From: Pseudofrancisella aestuarii
GTDB taxonomy: Bacteria > Pseudomonadota > Gammaproteobacteria > Francisellales > Francisellaceae
DNA: 64,000 nucleotides
Direction: 5' to 3'
Assembly (NCBI RefSeq): GCF_003574475.2
Contig: NZ_QLIS02000003.1
Span: 310,001 to 374,000 of the forward strand
Shown: in pieces, positions 9,091 to 18,547 of the stretch
Numbering within the stretch: the stretch's first letter is position 1
Layout: each line of letters begins with the position of its first letter
The notes under the pieces: model-generated
Database searches by the model: none
What the model saw: the letters and a program-made list of their open reading frames with translations, nothing else
Told to the model about the DNA's origin: nothing
Translations under genes and position numbers: made by a program

Positions 9091-10899
9091 TTATTCTTGT
9101 CCAGTAATATCAAATACTTTAACGTTAATTCCCAAGGTTTCGGTTCCTCCACCTCTATAGATAGTTCCTGAAGTTGGTGTAGCGTCTATATAGTTACGTC
9201 CACAAGCAATTCTAATATGATCTGTATTAACCTCACAACCATTTGTTGGATCATAACCAACCCAGCCAACCCATGGTAAATAAACTTCTACCCATGCATG
9301 TGTTGCATCACTCATTTGAGTGTTTTCATATTTACCGCCGTTAAATATATATCCAGCTCTATATCTTGCTGGTATACCTAAAAGCCTTGATAGGCATATA
9401 AACAAGTTCGAGAAATCCTGACAAACACCCTCTCTTGTTATATATACATCATAAGCTGTAGTACCAAAGTTTGTTGCATTAGGAACATATTTATATTCAT
9501 AATATATAGTCTTATTTATATCTTCTAAAACAGATATAACATCACTATTATTCCTTTTTACAAAACTAATAGCATATTCCATTAATTCTTCTAATTGAGT
9601 CTCAGGGAGTTCTGTTGGTAATAAATAAGGCGTCATCATCTGTCTTTGCCAAGGCATCCAAGGAAGTGGCATCGTTGTACGACGATGCACAGAATTTTTC
9701 TTTAATGGACAAGAGCTTAGTGCAATTTTTGACTCCATTTTTATAGTAAGCTCTTTATAAGGCTCATTTGTTTTAAAGAAAGTCACTTCATTATCAAAAA
9801 CATCTTTGTAATGCTCACTATCACATTCAACAGATACTTTTAATGAATAGTCTATTATCTTTTGATTTGAATCCTCAACAGGTCTCATTCTAATAGAATG
9901 TTTACTTAAATTAACTGCTTGAAGATAGCTGTAGCTAGTCTCATGAGTCACATGCAATATTCTTGGTGGCGCAGATAAATTTCTATTAACCCTAACTATC
10001 TCATCTTTTTGCAAAATAGGTAATTCGCTATTTTCCCTAGGGGCATTAAAATTATTTAAATTATTATTAGTTGTGCCTGGGAAATTATAATTATAGTTTA
10101 GCGCATCACTACTCCAGATCACTAGCCCTCTAGAAACAACAACCATTTTCCCTGGCTCTAATTTCCTCCAATCCCCAGTATTTTCAGAATAACTAGTAGA
10201 GAAAATCATATATGTTCTCAAGGAGTCATCATTTGCACCTGTAGAGATATACACTTTATTTAAATTCAAATAGCAGTAATTACTTGGTGGAAAAAATCTA
10301 GAATAATATATCGGATTATAGTCATCAACATCTTGGTATATTATTGTATTTTCACCATTGGATATGAATAAATTGGCCTGACCTGTTTCATTTATTTTTT
10401 TTAATAAGTCATATGCAAAATAAAGACCATCAACATCTAACTCTCTAATATTATTTTTCTTTAGCTGAGATAAAAACCAGCATAAAATATATTCTGAATC
10501 CGTTGTCCCTACCGGCTCAAAATCATTAGCATCTAATGTTAGTGTGTTTTTGTATCCATGATTCAGATCCCCGTTATGTACAAGAGTCCATTCTTTTCCA
10601 GCATATGGCTTAACGAATGGCTGAATATTTAAATCAGTCCGAGATTGATTAGTATCATAAATATGCCCAAGAAATGTATTTGATAAAAAATTAGAGTTTT
10701 TCTCAAACATTGTTTTTAGTGCATATACATTATCTACTTGTGTATCTTTTATCACAGTAGCAGCATTATAATTTGTATGGTACCAACCCACTCCCCACAT
10801 AAAATCTTTATCAAACTTTAAGCTTGGATTAGGGTTATAAAAACCAATCCTAGGAGTAATGGGGCAGTCTGAAGATATAGCAATAATTTTACTAAGCAT
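9091..10899 (-). CDS. Fusion: degenerate class II glutamine amidotransferase + transglutaminase-like protease
   Basis: 602 residues, two parts. Residues 1 to about 280 resemble YafJ-type class II glutamine amidotransferases (WGVGWY, FVKPYAGKEWTLVHNGDL, GTTDSEYILC). The Cys that should follow Met1 is absent (MLSKIIAISS), and the usual HVR motif is HIY, so glutaminase activity is unlikely. Residues about 310-602 are a bacterial transglutaminase-like domain: beta-rich N-part (HVTHETSYSYLQAV) and an intact Cys-His-Asp triad (GVCQDF, THAWVEV, YDPTNG). These enzymes cleave or make isopeptide/amide bonds. It is third in an operon with the ATP-grasp and alpha-E genes, 99 bases after the latter. The ribosome binding site is AAGG. 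Confidence 0.88.
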   Translation of the reverse strand: MLSKIIAISSDCPITPRIGFYNPNPSLKFDKDFMWGVGWYHTNYNAATVIKDTQVDNVYALKTMFEKNSNFLSNTFLGHIYDTNQSRTDLNIQPFVKPYAGKEWTLVHNGDLNHGYKNTLTLDANDFEPVGTTDSEYILCWFLSQLKKNNIRELDVDGLYFAYDLLKKINETGQANLFISNGENTIIYQDVDDYNPIYYSRFFPPSNYCYLNLNKVYISTGANDDSLRTYMIFSTSYSENTGDWRKLEPGKMVVVSRGLVIWSSDALNYNYNFPGTTNNNLNNFNAPRENSELPILQKDEIVRVNRNLSAPPRILHVTHETSYSYLQAVNLSKHSIRMRPVEDSNQKIIDYSLKVSVECDSEHYKDVFDNEVTFFKTNEPYKELTIKMESKIALSSCPLKKNSVHRRTTMPLPWMPWQRQMMTPYLLPTELPETQLEELMEYAISFVKRNNSDVISVLEDINKTIYYEYKYVPNATNFGTTAYDVYITREGVCQDFSNLFICLSRLLGIPARYRAGYIFNGGKYENTQMSDATHAWVEVYLPWVGWVGYDPTNGCEVNTDHIRIACGRNYIDATPTSGTIYRGGGTETLGINVKVFDITGQE

Positions 10900-10998
10900 A
10901 CTTTAGGCCTTAATAATTTTATATAAATAATTCGTAGAGAATATTTAAGATGATTTTTCACCTTATATTAAGAAGGAATTTTACACTTTTATAGGAAA

Positions 10999-11985
10999 TT
11001 ATTCATCATTTTCTAACATGGCTACATAATAGCTAACATCTGCAACGAAAAACTCTTTTGATATACATGAAGATAGTTCACTTAATTTATCTATTACATG
11101 TGTAACGAAATTATGAATATTTTGCAATAACTCCTCTATTGGAGTTTCTTCAATATAGTCAACAATTTCTGTTAATCTTTCTTTTGATTCTGATCCAACG
11201 TCTGAAGTTCCTCTAGACATTTTCTTCAAAATAAATAGTGCGTCCTTAAGGCAAAAAGGTATTGTCCTAGGATAATCACTCTCTCTTAATAAGAACTTAG
11301 CAACATCTGCTCTTGTCAACTCAAGCTCAGACTTCCTCATAAAAGCATCATTTGACATACTATAAAGTAACATTTCTTGCCAATATTGGGATTCACTCAT
11401 TGATTTGTGCATAGACCCTAAATTTATATTTCTATGATAGTAAACATCGCCTAATCTTAGTGTAAAATCAGCCCTTTCTATAAGCATCCCTAACTTCATG
11501 AAATTATATGGATCATCTCTTAAGATAAAGTTGTGATAATATCCTATCCATGTAAAACAGAATTTAATTATTCTTTTACCAAAGTTTAAAAGGTCTATCA
11601 TAGAAATCTTTTGAGTCTCTGGATTACTTATCCATAACCAAATCTCATTCATCTCTTCCCACATATCTGCAGAAATTAAATCTCTAACAATTCTTGCATT
11701 CTCTCTAGCAAAAGAAAATGAAGCATAAACTGAAGAAGGATTTTCTTTATCCCAAATTAAAAACTCTTGGATTTTTCTGCTATTTGTTTTAGCTTCTTTT
11801 CCATATTTTTCAATAAAAAGTTTCTCTCCTCCTGTAACAATTACTAAAGGAAACCAAACCTCTTTTGCATCTTTAAAAGTTTCTAACTCAACGTTATACG
11901 CTACATCTATAGCATTTGTTAGCATCAGAACTCTTTCAATATTTCTACTTAACCAAAAACAGTTTTCAGCCGTGCGAGAAATCAT
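10999..11985 (-). CDS. Alpha-E domain protein (DUF403)
   Basis: 328 residues, almost entirely alpha-helical. The start [24 protein letters not shown] matches the MLSRTADNLYWLGRYxER opening of the alpha-E family, which is found next to circularly permuted ATP-grasp and transglutaminase genes in many bacteria. Comparative genomics (the amidoligase survey of Iyer and Aravind) places the trio in a peptide-ligation or peptide-tagging pathway; the role of alpha-E itself is not established. Its ATG overlaps the ATP-grasp TGA (ATGA), so translation is coupled. It may use ATP-grasp products or act as a scaffold, but this is inference. Confidence 0.9.
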   Translation of the reverse strand: MISRTAENCFWLSRNIERVLMLTNAIDVAYNVELETFKDAKEVWFPLVIVTGGEKLFIEKYGKEAKTNSRKIQEFLIWDKENPSSVYASFSFARENARIVRDLISADMWEEMNEIWLWISNPETQKISMIDLLNFGKRIIKFCFTWIGYYHNFILRDDPYNFMKLGMLIERADFTLRLGDVYYHRNINLGSMHKSMSESQYWQEMLLYSMSNDAFMRKSELELTRADVAKFLLRESDYPRTIPFCLKDALFILKKMSRGTSDVGSESKERLTEIVDYIEETPIEELLQNIHNFVTHVIDKLSELSSCISKEFFVADVSYYVAMLENDE

Positions 11986-13457
11986 TTGTCACCCCCTAAA
12001 ACCCAAGTATCTTTAGAACCGCCACCTTGACTAGAATTTACAACATAAGAACCTTCTTTAAGAGCTACTCTTGCTAAGCCTCCTGGTAAAATCCACGTTT
12101 CCTTTCCAGTCACTAAAAATGCTCTTAAATCAACTCTTCTAGGTACAACTTTACCATCAATAAATGTCGGGCTTGTCGATAATTCAACCAACGGTTGAGC
12201 GATATAAGCTCTTGGCTTAGCTTTTATTTTATTTACAAACTCTTGGCATTCTTCCTGAGTTGCTTGAGGTCCAATCAACATACCATAACCACCTGAGCCA
12301 TTAGCCTCTTTAACAACAAGTTTATGGATGTTATTTATAACATAAGCTCTATCTTTTTCTTCACTACAAAAATAAGTTTTTACTTGAGCAAGTAATGGCT
12401 CTTCTTTTAAATAGTAACGAATCATATCATGAACGTATGGATATATTGCTTTATCGTCAGCAATACCATTACCTACAGCATTAGCTAAGACAACATTTCC
12501 AGCTATATATGCTTTCATTATTCCTGGAACACCAAGCATACTTTCTGGATTAAAAAATTCAGGATCTAAGAATTTATCATCTATTCTTCTATATATAACT
12601 GATACTAATTTAGGACCTTTTGTAGTTTTTAGATACACATGATCATCATGAACAAATAAGTCTGAGCCTTGTACCAATTCACACCCCATCTTCCTAGCTA
12701 AATAACTATGCTCAAAGTATGCGGAATTATACTGACCAGGAGTTAGTACTACGGTTAGACCTCTTTGTTTCTTGCCATTTACTTCTTTTGTTGGAGAAAT
12801 ACTTGCCAAAGCTTTTCTTAACTCTGTTGGATAATCTAGAACTCTTTTTACATTTAAGTCAGAGAAAACTTCAGGAATAGCTTTGATTAAAGATTGACGG
12901 TTCTCTAATACGTAAGAAACGCCAGATGGAGTTCTAACATTATCTTCTAGAACCATAAATCCATTTTCATCTTTAATAAGATCTAACCCTGCTATATGAC
13001 AATAAACACCATGAGGAGGTTTTATTCCTCTCATTTCAGGTAAATATTCATCTGATGACTCGATTAACTCTCTAGGAATCACACCATCCTTAAGTATATT
13101 TTGATCCCCATAAATATCATTTAAAAAAGCATTAAGTGCTTTTAATCTCTGTTTTAATCCTTTTTCTAACTGAGTCCACTCTTCTTCTGAAATTATTCTA
13201 GGAATTAAGTCAAAAGGAAATATCTTTTCAGTACCTTGATTATCGCTATAAACAGTAAATGTAATACCACTTTTCAAGAAAGAAGCATCAACAAATTTCT
13301 GCTTTTCATATAACTTATTAGCTGAAAAACTACCTAGCACCTCTACAAAAGGGGCTACTTCACTCCTAATAATTCCCTTACTTAAGAATATTTCATCATA
13401 TACATTTTCATAAGGATTATAATTACTAAATACACCTTTATTTTTACCCATATGCAA
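11982..13457 (-). CDS. Circularly permuted ATP-grasp peptide ligase-type protein (DUF404/DUF407)
   Basis: About 490 residues. The opening [12 protein letters not shown], the [27 protein letters not shown] segment, [13 protein letters not shown] and the ATP-binding [15 protein letters not shown] loop are the family pattern. ATP-grasp enzymes join a carboxylate to an amine through an acyl-phosphate. The start given is TTG at 13457: AGGAGG lies 6 bases upstream, the best spacing. An ATG six bases in (13451) would have a long 12-base spacing. First gene of the operon with alpha-E and the transglutaminase fusion. It diverges from the 44-codon gene at 13634. Confidence 0.9.
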   Translation of the reverse strand: MHMGKNKGVFSNYNPYENVYDEIFLSKGIIRSEVAPFVEVLGSFSANKLYEKQKFVDASFLKSGITFTVYSDNQGTEKIFPFDLIPRIISEEEWTQLEKGLKQRLKALNAFLNDIYGDQNILKDGVIPRELIESSDEYLPEMRGIKPPHGVYCHIAGLDLIKDENGFMVLEDNVRTPSGVSYVLENRQSLIKAIPEVFSDLNVKRVLDYPTELRKALASISPTKEVNGKKQRGLTVVLTPGQYNSAYFEHSYLARKMGCELVQGSDLFVHDDHVYLKTTKGPKLVSVIYRRIDDKFLDPEFFNPESMLGVPGIMKAYIAGNVVLANAVGNGIADDKAIYPYVHDMIRYYLKEEPLLAQVKTYFCSEEKDRAYVINNIHKLVVKEANGSGGYGMLIGPQATQEECQEFVNKIKAKPRAYIAQPLVELSTSPTFIDGKVVPRRVDLRAFLVTGKETWILPGGLARVALKEGSYVVNSSQGGGSKDTWVLGGDK

Positions 13458-13529
13458 GCTGGACCTCCTAAGCTAAAAACCTAAAAAAAATTATAGCACA
13501 TATCTTATTTTAAGTGGTTAGAAAAAATA

Positions 13530-13557
13530 TTGACTTATATAAAAAAAGACCTATAAT
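13530..13557 (+). promoter_or_regulatory. Sigma-70-type promoter of the 44-codon gene
   Basis: TTGACT, 16 bases, then a perfect TATAAT at 13552-13557. Both hexamers are near consensus in the plus direction. Transcription should begin near 13564, giving an untranslated leader of about 70 bases with two dyads before the small gene at 13634. It is one of the two best-looking promoters I can see in the window; the other serves the tRNA pair at 50.7 kb. Confidence 0.75.
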
Positions 13558-13568
13558 TTGATCTTTCC

Positions 13569-13592
13569 CCGTTAAATAAATTACTTTAACGG
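13569..13592. promoter_or_regulatory. Inverted repeat in the 5' leader of the small gene
   Basis: CCGTTAAA, 8-base spacer, TTTAACGG: perfect 8-base arms just after the predicted transcription start. It could be an operator or an RNA hairpin. The same GTTAAA core recurs in the palindrome at 13608-13621, which suggests two sites for one binding factor. The factor is unknown. Confidence 0.5.
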
Positions 13593-13607
13593 CAAAAAAC
13601 AATATAA

Positions 13608-13621
13608 TTTTAACGTTAAAA
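13608..13621. promoter_or_regulatory. 14-base perfect palindrome before the start of the small gene
   Basis: TTTTAACGTTAAAA is fully self-complementary and its last A's run directly into the AAAAGGAGG ribosome binding site of the gene at 13634. It shares the TTAACG/CGTTAA core with the inverted repeat 16 bases upstream. In RNA the palindrome itself would make only a weak hairpin, so a DNA operator is somewhat more likely. No known regulator was matched. Confidence 0.5.
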
Positions 13622-13633
13622 GGAGGCAATAAA

Positions 13634-13768
13634 ATGACACAATTATCAAAAATATTAGCTAAAAGACCTTCTTTATCTAAATCTTTTAGTAAGAAAGTCT
13701 CTCTAAATAGCTTTGTGAAAACAACAGATTTAAATAGTTCTAGCTCTAAAGATAATCAGAAAAAATAA
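13634..13768 (+). CDS. 44-residue basic Ser/Lys-rich small protein, unknown
   Basis: Encodes 44 residues beginning MTQLSKILAKRPSLSKSF, with 9 Lys, 12 Ser, no Cys, no hydrophobic helix, and a polar tail ending SSSSKDNQKK. Evidence that it is real: a TTGACT-16-TATAAT promoter, an AAAAGGAGG ribosome binding site 7 bases before the ATG, and a leader with two symmetric sites. It diverges from the ATP-grasp/alpha-E/transglutaminase operon, 176 bases away. Small open frames beside ATP-grasp peptide ligases are often the substrate peptide, so it could be the acceptor for that system. That is inference; it might also be an independent small nucleic-acid-binding or stress protein. Confidence 0.7.
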   Translation: MTQLSKILAKRPSLSKSFSKKVSLNSFVKTTDLNSSSSKDNQKK

Positions 13769-13849
13769 TCTTAATCTACTTTAAACTCTCCACATCTACC
13801 TATTTATATATTAAAATAATGCTTTTAAAGAGGTCTACTTAGATAAGAA

Positions 13850-14545
13850 ATGTTAAATAAGAAATTAATACTTACATACTTTGTCTGTATAATACTCATT
13901 TTTAATTCCGGATGGATAGATAGTATAGTTCTATATAAATCTTTTGGTGCCTCTGTTGCAGCGATGACTGGAAACTATAGAATTCTAGGGCATAGCATAT
14001 CAGACTCAGACTGGGTATTTGCTTACCATGTAATGGTTCTTATCATAGGTTTTATAATAGGATCAGCTATAAATGGAGCTATTATAAAACAAGACAGCTA
14101 CATCATTTCCAAAAATCATACAAAAGCCTTAGTTTTGCAAAGCTACATAGTCCTTATGGGTGCTATTTTTATTGACATTCACCACAATCACATAGTTATT
14201 GATGATATATTCTTAGCTGTATCTATGGGTATGCAAAATAGCTTTACAACATTGTTTTTTGGTGGATTCGCTAGAACGACTCATATGACAGGCACAACAA
14301 CAGACCTTGGCATAGAAATAGGAAGAGCACTAAATGGTCGCTTTGAAAATATATGGAAAATCCCTTTCTTTACTATATGTATTATTGTTTTCACATTAGG
14401 TAATGCTGCTGGAGTAATATGGGTTAGGATTTCTGGAGACCTTTTTACTTTAATGTTATTCCCTTCAATACTTTTACCGATATTTGTTGGGATGGTAATA
14501 CTGTTTATGTATAAAATAACAAAAAAAAGTGATAATTTAAGATAA
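13850..14545 (+). CDS. DUF1275 (YoaK-family) membrane protein
   Basis: 231 residues with about six hydrophobic helices. The N-terminal helix followed by SIVLYKSFGASVAAMTGNYRILG and the later GMQNSFTTLFFGGFARTTHMTGTTTDLGIEIGR repeat the G-x-M-T-G-N/T pattern of the DUF1275/YoaK family. Function is not known; a transporter role is likely from topology. The ribosome binding site is weak (AGAGG about 15 bases upstream), so the start is not firm. The last 9 bases overlap the convergent dsbB end. Confidence 0.82.
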   Translation: MLNKKLILTYFVCIILIFNSGWIDSIVLYKSFGASVAAMTGNYRILGHSISDSDWVFAYHVMVLIIGFIIGSAINGAIIKQDSYIISKNHTKALVLQSYIVLMGAIFIDIHHNHIVIDDIFLAVSMGMQNSFTTLFFGGFARTTHMTGTTTDLGIEIGRALNGRFENIWKIPFFTICIIVFTLGNAAGVIWVRISGDLFTLMLFPSILLPIFVGMVILFMYKITKKSDNLR

Positions 14546-15091
14546 CAACAAATAATTCATTGGTGAATCTGGACACTGTCCAACTCCACACTCTAAAAAG
14601 GTTAAAACTATATTTAAAGCAATTGTCAAAACATAAAGCCAAATGATAATATTTCCTATTTTTGTCATAAGGCTTTTTTCAGGAACATCATATTTATCAT
14701 CTAAATATAACGTAACTAAACAGTTCCATGCAATAGCTAATCCAGCTATAACTACTACCCATGTATACAAGTGTAGCCCAAAAACTGCATCTCCATAAAA
14801 GCCGCTACCTGGCTCTATATGAATAAGAACTTGTCTGACAGCAAAAATCATTGTGAACAAACACGCAAATGTTGACACCGCATAATATCTTGATTTATTA
14901 CCAAACTTCATATTCATCATATAGCCAATGCCTATAGCCATAATCCCTGCTCTTTGAAGCAAGCATAATGGGCATGGTAATTCATGAAGTATAATTTGGA
15001 TTACTACAGCTCCTAAAGAAATACCGGTAATACCAAGCAATCCAAGAGCACTCAACATATAAGATTCATTTCTTTTAAAAGCTTCTGTCAT
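14537..15091 (-). CDS. dsbB: Disulfide bond formation protein DsbB
   Basis: 184 residues, four transmembrane helices, two periplasmic cysteine pairs. The first pair is in LPCPLCLLQR (the CxxC that passes electrons to quinone), the second in the ECGVGQCPDSP loop near the C-terminus, which reoxidises DsbA. DsbB is normally about 175 residues. It is the last gene of a three-gene unit with a DUF5993 peptide and a four-cysteine exported protein, 12 bases after the former. The pair order and spacing differ a little from E. coli DsbB, as in the DsbB/DsbI branch. Confidence 0.88.
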   Translation of the reverse strand: MTEAFKRNESYMLSALGLLGITGISLGAVVIQIILHELPCPLCLLQRAGIMAIGIGYMMNMKFGNKSRYYAVSTFACLFTMIFAVRQVLIHIEPGSGFYGDAVFGLHLYTWVVVIAGLAIAWNCLVTLYLDDKYDVPEKSLMTKIGNIIIWLYVLTIALNIVLTFLECGVGQCPDSPMNYLLLS

Positions 15092-15103
15092 ATTTACTAC
15101 CTC

Positions 15104-15256
15104 TTAATATTGCAGACCTAAAGGATCTGTAGCATGATGTATAAATTCTAGCTCAAGAACTAATATTGTAAGCAAGAAAAAAAGAACGGCCCACCTATTT
15201 TTTTTTATTAAAATACATATAGCTGTTATAAATAACATAAGAAAGTTTAAAACCAT
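15104..15256 (-). CDS. DUF5993-type 50-residue membrane protein
   Basis: 50 residues: two short hydrophobic helices around a basic turn (IKKNRWAV), then LEFIHHATDPLGLQY. Small proteins with an HH-x-TDPL-type ending beside dsbB are collected as DUF5993, which is the family I assign from memory of the pattern. Function is unknown; a DsbB partner is plausible from gene order. Its ATG overlaps the end of the upstream exported-protein gene by 10 bases and its stop is 12 bases before dsbB, so the three are co-translated. Confidence 0.75.
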   Translation of the reverse strand: MVLNFLMLFITAICILIKKNRWAVLFFLLTILVLELEFIHHATDPLGLQY

Positions 15257-15588
15257 GATGATTTCTCCTTAGCCTCTTTACTGCAATCAATTATATTTAT
15301 CTTACTAAGCTCTTTCCATGAGTCTTTTGGACATTTTTCTGGTCTAGATTCTGGCATACAGTACCCACTCCATCCTCTCATATTTTCAACTTGAAGACAT
15401 TTTTTAAAACCTTTAACACTTAAATAGCCAGGTGTTTGAGTTGCTGGATTATTCCCTACTAATGTTTTTTCTTGATCAACTGTCATCTGTTGCGCTGCTG
15501 AAGTACTTGTATCGTCTGCTGCAAATACAAAACCTATACCACTTATGAACATAGTTATTATTAAACCAATTTTAGAAACTTTCTTCAT
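15247..15588 (-). CDS. Exported four-cysteine protein of the dsbB operon, unknown
   Basis: 113 residues. A cleavable signal peptide (basic start, hydrophobic core, GFVFAADD) directs it to the periplasm. The mature part has four cysteines spaced as FKKCLQV, GYCMPES, EKCPKDSW, DCSKE, enough for two disulfides, and aromatic residues between them. It is the first gene of the unit leading to DUF5993 and dsbB, so it is a probable client or partner of the disulfide pathway. I do not recognise a named family. Confidence 0.75.
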   Translation of the reverse strand: MKKVSKIGLIITMFISGIGFVFAADDTSTSAAQQMTVDQEKTLVGNNPATQTPGYLSVKGFKKCLQVENMRGWSGYCMPESRPEKCPKDSWKELSKINIIDCSKEAKEKSSWF

Positions 15589-15615
15589 TATCGTATCTCT
15601 CTATTATTGATATTC

Positions 15616-17118
15616 TTAATTATCAGTATAAATACTATTATATTTTTTTTCTAGATACTCTATATAATGATTAGGATTCAAATATTCTCCTGATAGATTG
15701 TATATAATTTCATCCGCTGTTTTTAATGAGCCATATTGATGAATATTTTCATTCAGATACTTTAAAATACTACTTAACTCGCCTTTCTCTAAACATTGAT
15801 TAATATCAATTTTTTCATTCATCGCACTAAATATTTGAGAGGCATAAACAGTTCCTAGCGCATAAGTTGGAAAATATCCAAATAATCCTGCTGACCAGTG
15901 AACATCTTGCAATACCCCTTCTTTGAAGTTTCTTGGGCTTATTCCCAAATATTCTTCATATTTACTATTCCATAAAGTCGGTAGATCACTTATTGAAATA
16001 TTTTTCTCAAAAATTTCCTTCTCTATCTCATAGCGAATTAAAATATGTAAGGGATAAGTTAACTCATCAGCTTCTACTCTTATAAACCCAGGCTCAACAC
16101 AATTTATTCCTTTATAAAACTCATTCAAGGACACTTTTGATAAGTTATCTGGGAAAATACTCTGAAGATTTGAATACTGATTTATCCAAAAGGATTTGTT
16201 TTTACCAACTAAATTCTCGTAAAATCTAGACTGAGATTCGTGGATGCCTAATGTTACCCCCGTCCCAAGAATAGTATTGTAAATATTATCGCCTATATTT
16301 TGCTCATACATAGCATGACCAGTTTCATGGATTGTACTAAAAATAGATGACGCAAATAATTTTTCCATATAACGCGTTGTCATTCTTACGTCATATTTAT
16401 TAAAATTTAACGTAAATGGATGTGCACTCTCTTTCAATAATCCACTATCAAAATCAAACCCCAAGTATTTTGCTACATCTCTAGAAAACTGCTTCTGTTT
16501 TTCAACAGAATAACCTTTTTTTAAAAAGTCGACTCTGACTTGAGACTGTTTCTTTATTTTATCTAACAAGGGAACTATTTTTTCTCTTAATCCATTAAAA
16601 AAAGGATCTAGCTTTGCTACTGTCATCCCTTCCTCATAATCATCTAACAGCACATCATAAGGATGATTAACATAGCCTATATAATTTACATATTTTTTTT
16701 GATACTTTATTATTTTTTCAAGATATGGTGCAAATGTAGCGAAGTCATCATTCTTTCTTGCTTCTGCCCAAATATTCTGAGCTTGAGATATTAGTTTTGT
16801 ATATTCAACATATTCTTGCTTTGGAACTTTATTTAACTTAACCTTATCTTTTGTTGTTAAGTAAACAATGCGCTTACTAACTTCATCTAAATCACCAATA
16901 TCTTTATTTAAAACTTGTAAGCTTTTATCAAGCTCTTCTGAATTCATTATTTCATAAATTTTTTGAGAGAAGAAGCCTATAACCTCTGACGTCGTATTAA
17001 CTGAATTTTTTGGAGCTCCTGTCTCTAAATCCCAATGCATTAACGAAATTGCATGATTATATTTTTTCTTCTCACTTAAAATATTATTTAAACTTTTTAA
17101 TGCTTGTTTTGTATCCAT
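15616..17118 (-). CDS. M32-family metallocarboxypeptidase
   Basis: 500 residues, the usual size for the carboxypeptidase Taq family. The zinc site HETGHAMYEQ (HExxH) is at about residue 265, followed by the family motif GIHESQSRFYEN that supplies the third ligand, and later VEADELTYPLHILIRYEIE. These cytoplasmic enzymes remove C-terminal amino acids from peptides with broad specificity. It lies 8 bases after the ClC gene on the same strand, so the two are likely co-transcribed even though their roles are unrelated. Confidence 0.93.
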   Translation of the reverse strand: MDTKQALKSLNNILSEKKKYNHAISLMHWDLETGAPKNSVNTTSEVIGFFSQKIYEIMNSEELDKSLQVLNKDIGDLDEVSKRIVYLTTKDKVKLNKVPKQEYVEYTKLISQAQNIWAEARKNDDFATFAPYLEKIIKYQKKYVNYIGYVNHPYDVLLDDYEEGMTVAKLDPFFNGLREKIVPLLDKIKKQSQVRVDFLKKGYSVEKQKQFSRDVAKYLGFDFDSGLLKESAHPFTLNFNKYDVRMTTRYMEKLFASSIFSTIHETGHAMYEQNIGDNIYNTILGTGVTLGIHESQSRFYENLVGKNKSFWINQYSNLQSIFPDNLSKVSLNEFYKGINCVEPGFIRVEADELTYPLHILIRYEIEKEIFEKNISISDLPTLWNSKYEEYLGISPRNFKEGVLQDVHWSAGLFGYFPTYALGTVYASQIFSAMNEKIDINQCLEKGELSSILKYLNENIHQYGSLKTADEIIYNLSGEYLNPNHYIEYLEKKYNSIYTDN

Positions 17119-17126
17119 ACTGTTTT

Positions 17127-18467
17127 TTAATTTCCTTTCATTTTTGCTTTTCTTTCAGCAGTTAATACTCTTCTCAAAAGAGTATCATAAATAGGGGTTT
17201 GATGATGTATATACGTAACCATTGAGGCGCTAAAGCACGTTATCATAAGAGGTAACAATAGCTGATAATTCCAAGTCATTTCTATAACTAAAACTATCCC
17301 CGTTAAAGGAGCTCCAACAGTAGCGGTAAATAAAGCACTCATGCCAGCCACAGCAAAAACTTCTGGTGCAATATTATACTGGGGAAAAAGATTAGTAACT
17401 ATTATTCCAAATGCTAAACCAAAAACTGTACCTAAGGCAACCATTGGTGCAAAAATACCACCTGAAACTCCGGTTCCATAAGATACGATAACCCCAATAA
17501 ATCTTAAAATTATTAGAATTATTAAGCCTTTTAGGGTTAAGTTATCACTAAATGAGTTTGCTATAACCACATAACCCCCACCTACAGCATTTGGCATAAG
17601 CACAACACCCACACCAAACACTATACAAATTGAAACAACAGATACCCAAAACCGTCTTCTTGATCCATTTGCGAAAAAATCTGCTACTTTGATAAGACCT
17701 TTACTAAACAATAATCCAAAATAACCAAATATTGCTCCTAACACTAAAAACAACCATAGTGTGTTTTGAGGAACTGATGAAAAAGTTTCTACCTTGATAG
17801 CCGGAGGGTTACCAACCATCATCCTAGAAACAATAATACTTACTATAGTTGTAATAATTACACATTTTATTGCAGTCACACTAAATCTAAACTTTCTATT
17901 CATCTCCTCAATCACAAAAACAATTCCTGATAAAGGTGTGTTAAATGCTGTTGCTAAACCAGCACTAGCACCCGCAGATATTAAGGCATTTGCATATTTT
18001 TTTGTTAACTTGAATCTATCAATAAATATCTGAGAAATAACTGCTGACATATGAACTGTCGGACCTTCTTTTCCAAGACTCAAACCAGATCCAAGAGAAA
18101 AAATACCACTAACAAACTTAACTGGAGCAACTCTTGGTCTAAGCTTACGACATCCTTTTAATGCACCTTCAACCTCATGAATACCACTACCACCAGCCTC
18201 TTTAGCGAATTTTTTTACAATCCAAATTGAGATACAAACCATAATAGTTGTTATAAAAATAGATAAGATAATTTCCAACCAAACGTTACCGTTAGCCAAT
18301 TTAAATATCTCTTTTTTTAACTCAAATATTTTATCCAGTGCTAACTGAAATGAAGTTCCAACAAAGCCTATGATAAGTCCGCATAAAGCTCCTAAGAAAA
18401 CAAGAACCCATATGTGCCTATGTTGCGTATAATACCTATCTAGGATTTTGTAAATGATAAATTTCAT
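17127..18467 (-). CDS. ClC-family chloride/proton antiporter
   Basis: 446 residues, close to E. coli ClcA (473). The three selectivity-filter motifs are present: GSGIHEV, GKEGPTVHMS with the external gating glutamate, and GVSGGIFAPM. FVIEEMNRKF keeps the internal proton glutamate, so coupled 2 Cl-/1 H+ exchange is expected rather than a channel. There are no C-terminal CBS domains. ClC exchangers aid acid resistance, which would suit an intracellular or environmental lifestyle. The M32 peptidase gene follows 8 bases on. Confidence 0.93.
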   Translation of the reverse strand: MKFIIYKILDRYYTQHRHIWVLVFLGALCGLIIGFVGTSFQLALDKIFELKKEIFKLANGNVWLEIILSIFITTIMVCISIWIVKKFAKEAGGSGIHEVEGALKGCRKLRPRVAPVKFVSGIFSLGSGLSLGKEGPTVHMSAVISQIFIDRFKLTKKYANALISAGASAGLATAFNTPLSGIVFVIEEMNRKFRFSVTAIKCVIITTIVSIIVSRMMVGNPPAIKVETFSSVPQNTLWLFLVLGAIFGYFGLLFSKGLIKVADFFANGSRRRFWVSVVSICIVFGVGVVLMPNAVGGGYVVIANSFSDNLTLKGLIILIILRFIGVIVSYGTGVSGGIFAPMVALGTVFGLAFGIIVTNLFPQYNIAPEVFAVAGMSALFTATVGAPLTGIVLVIEMTWNYQLLLPLMITCFSASMVTYIHHQTPIYDTLLRRVLTAERKAKMKGN

Positions 18468-18547
18468 AAAAACAGCGCTAATGTCTGCAAATAATATTTG
18501 AAATTATACATCTAAAATATTACAAAAGAAGTTTTTATACCTAAAGT

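Noticed and set aside
13850-14545. DUF1275 gene as part of the small-gene transcript at 13634
   Set aside because: It may be read through, but 81 bases and a weak ribosome binding site separate them; no functional link is visible.
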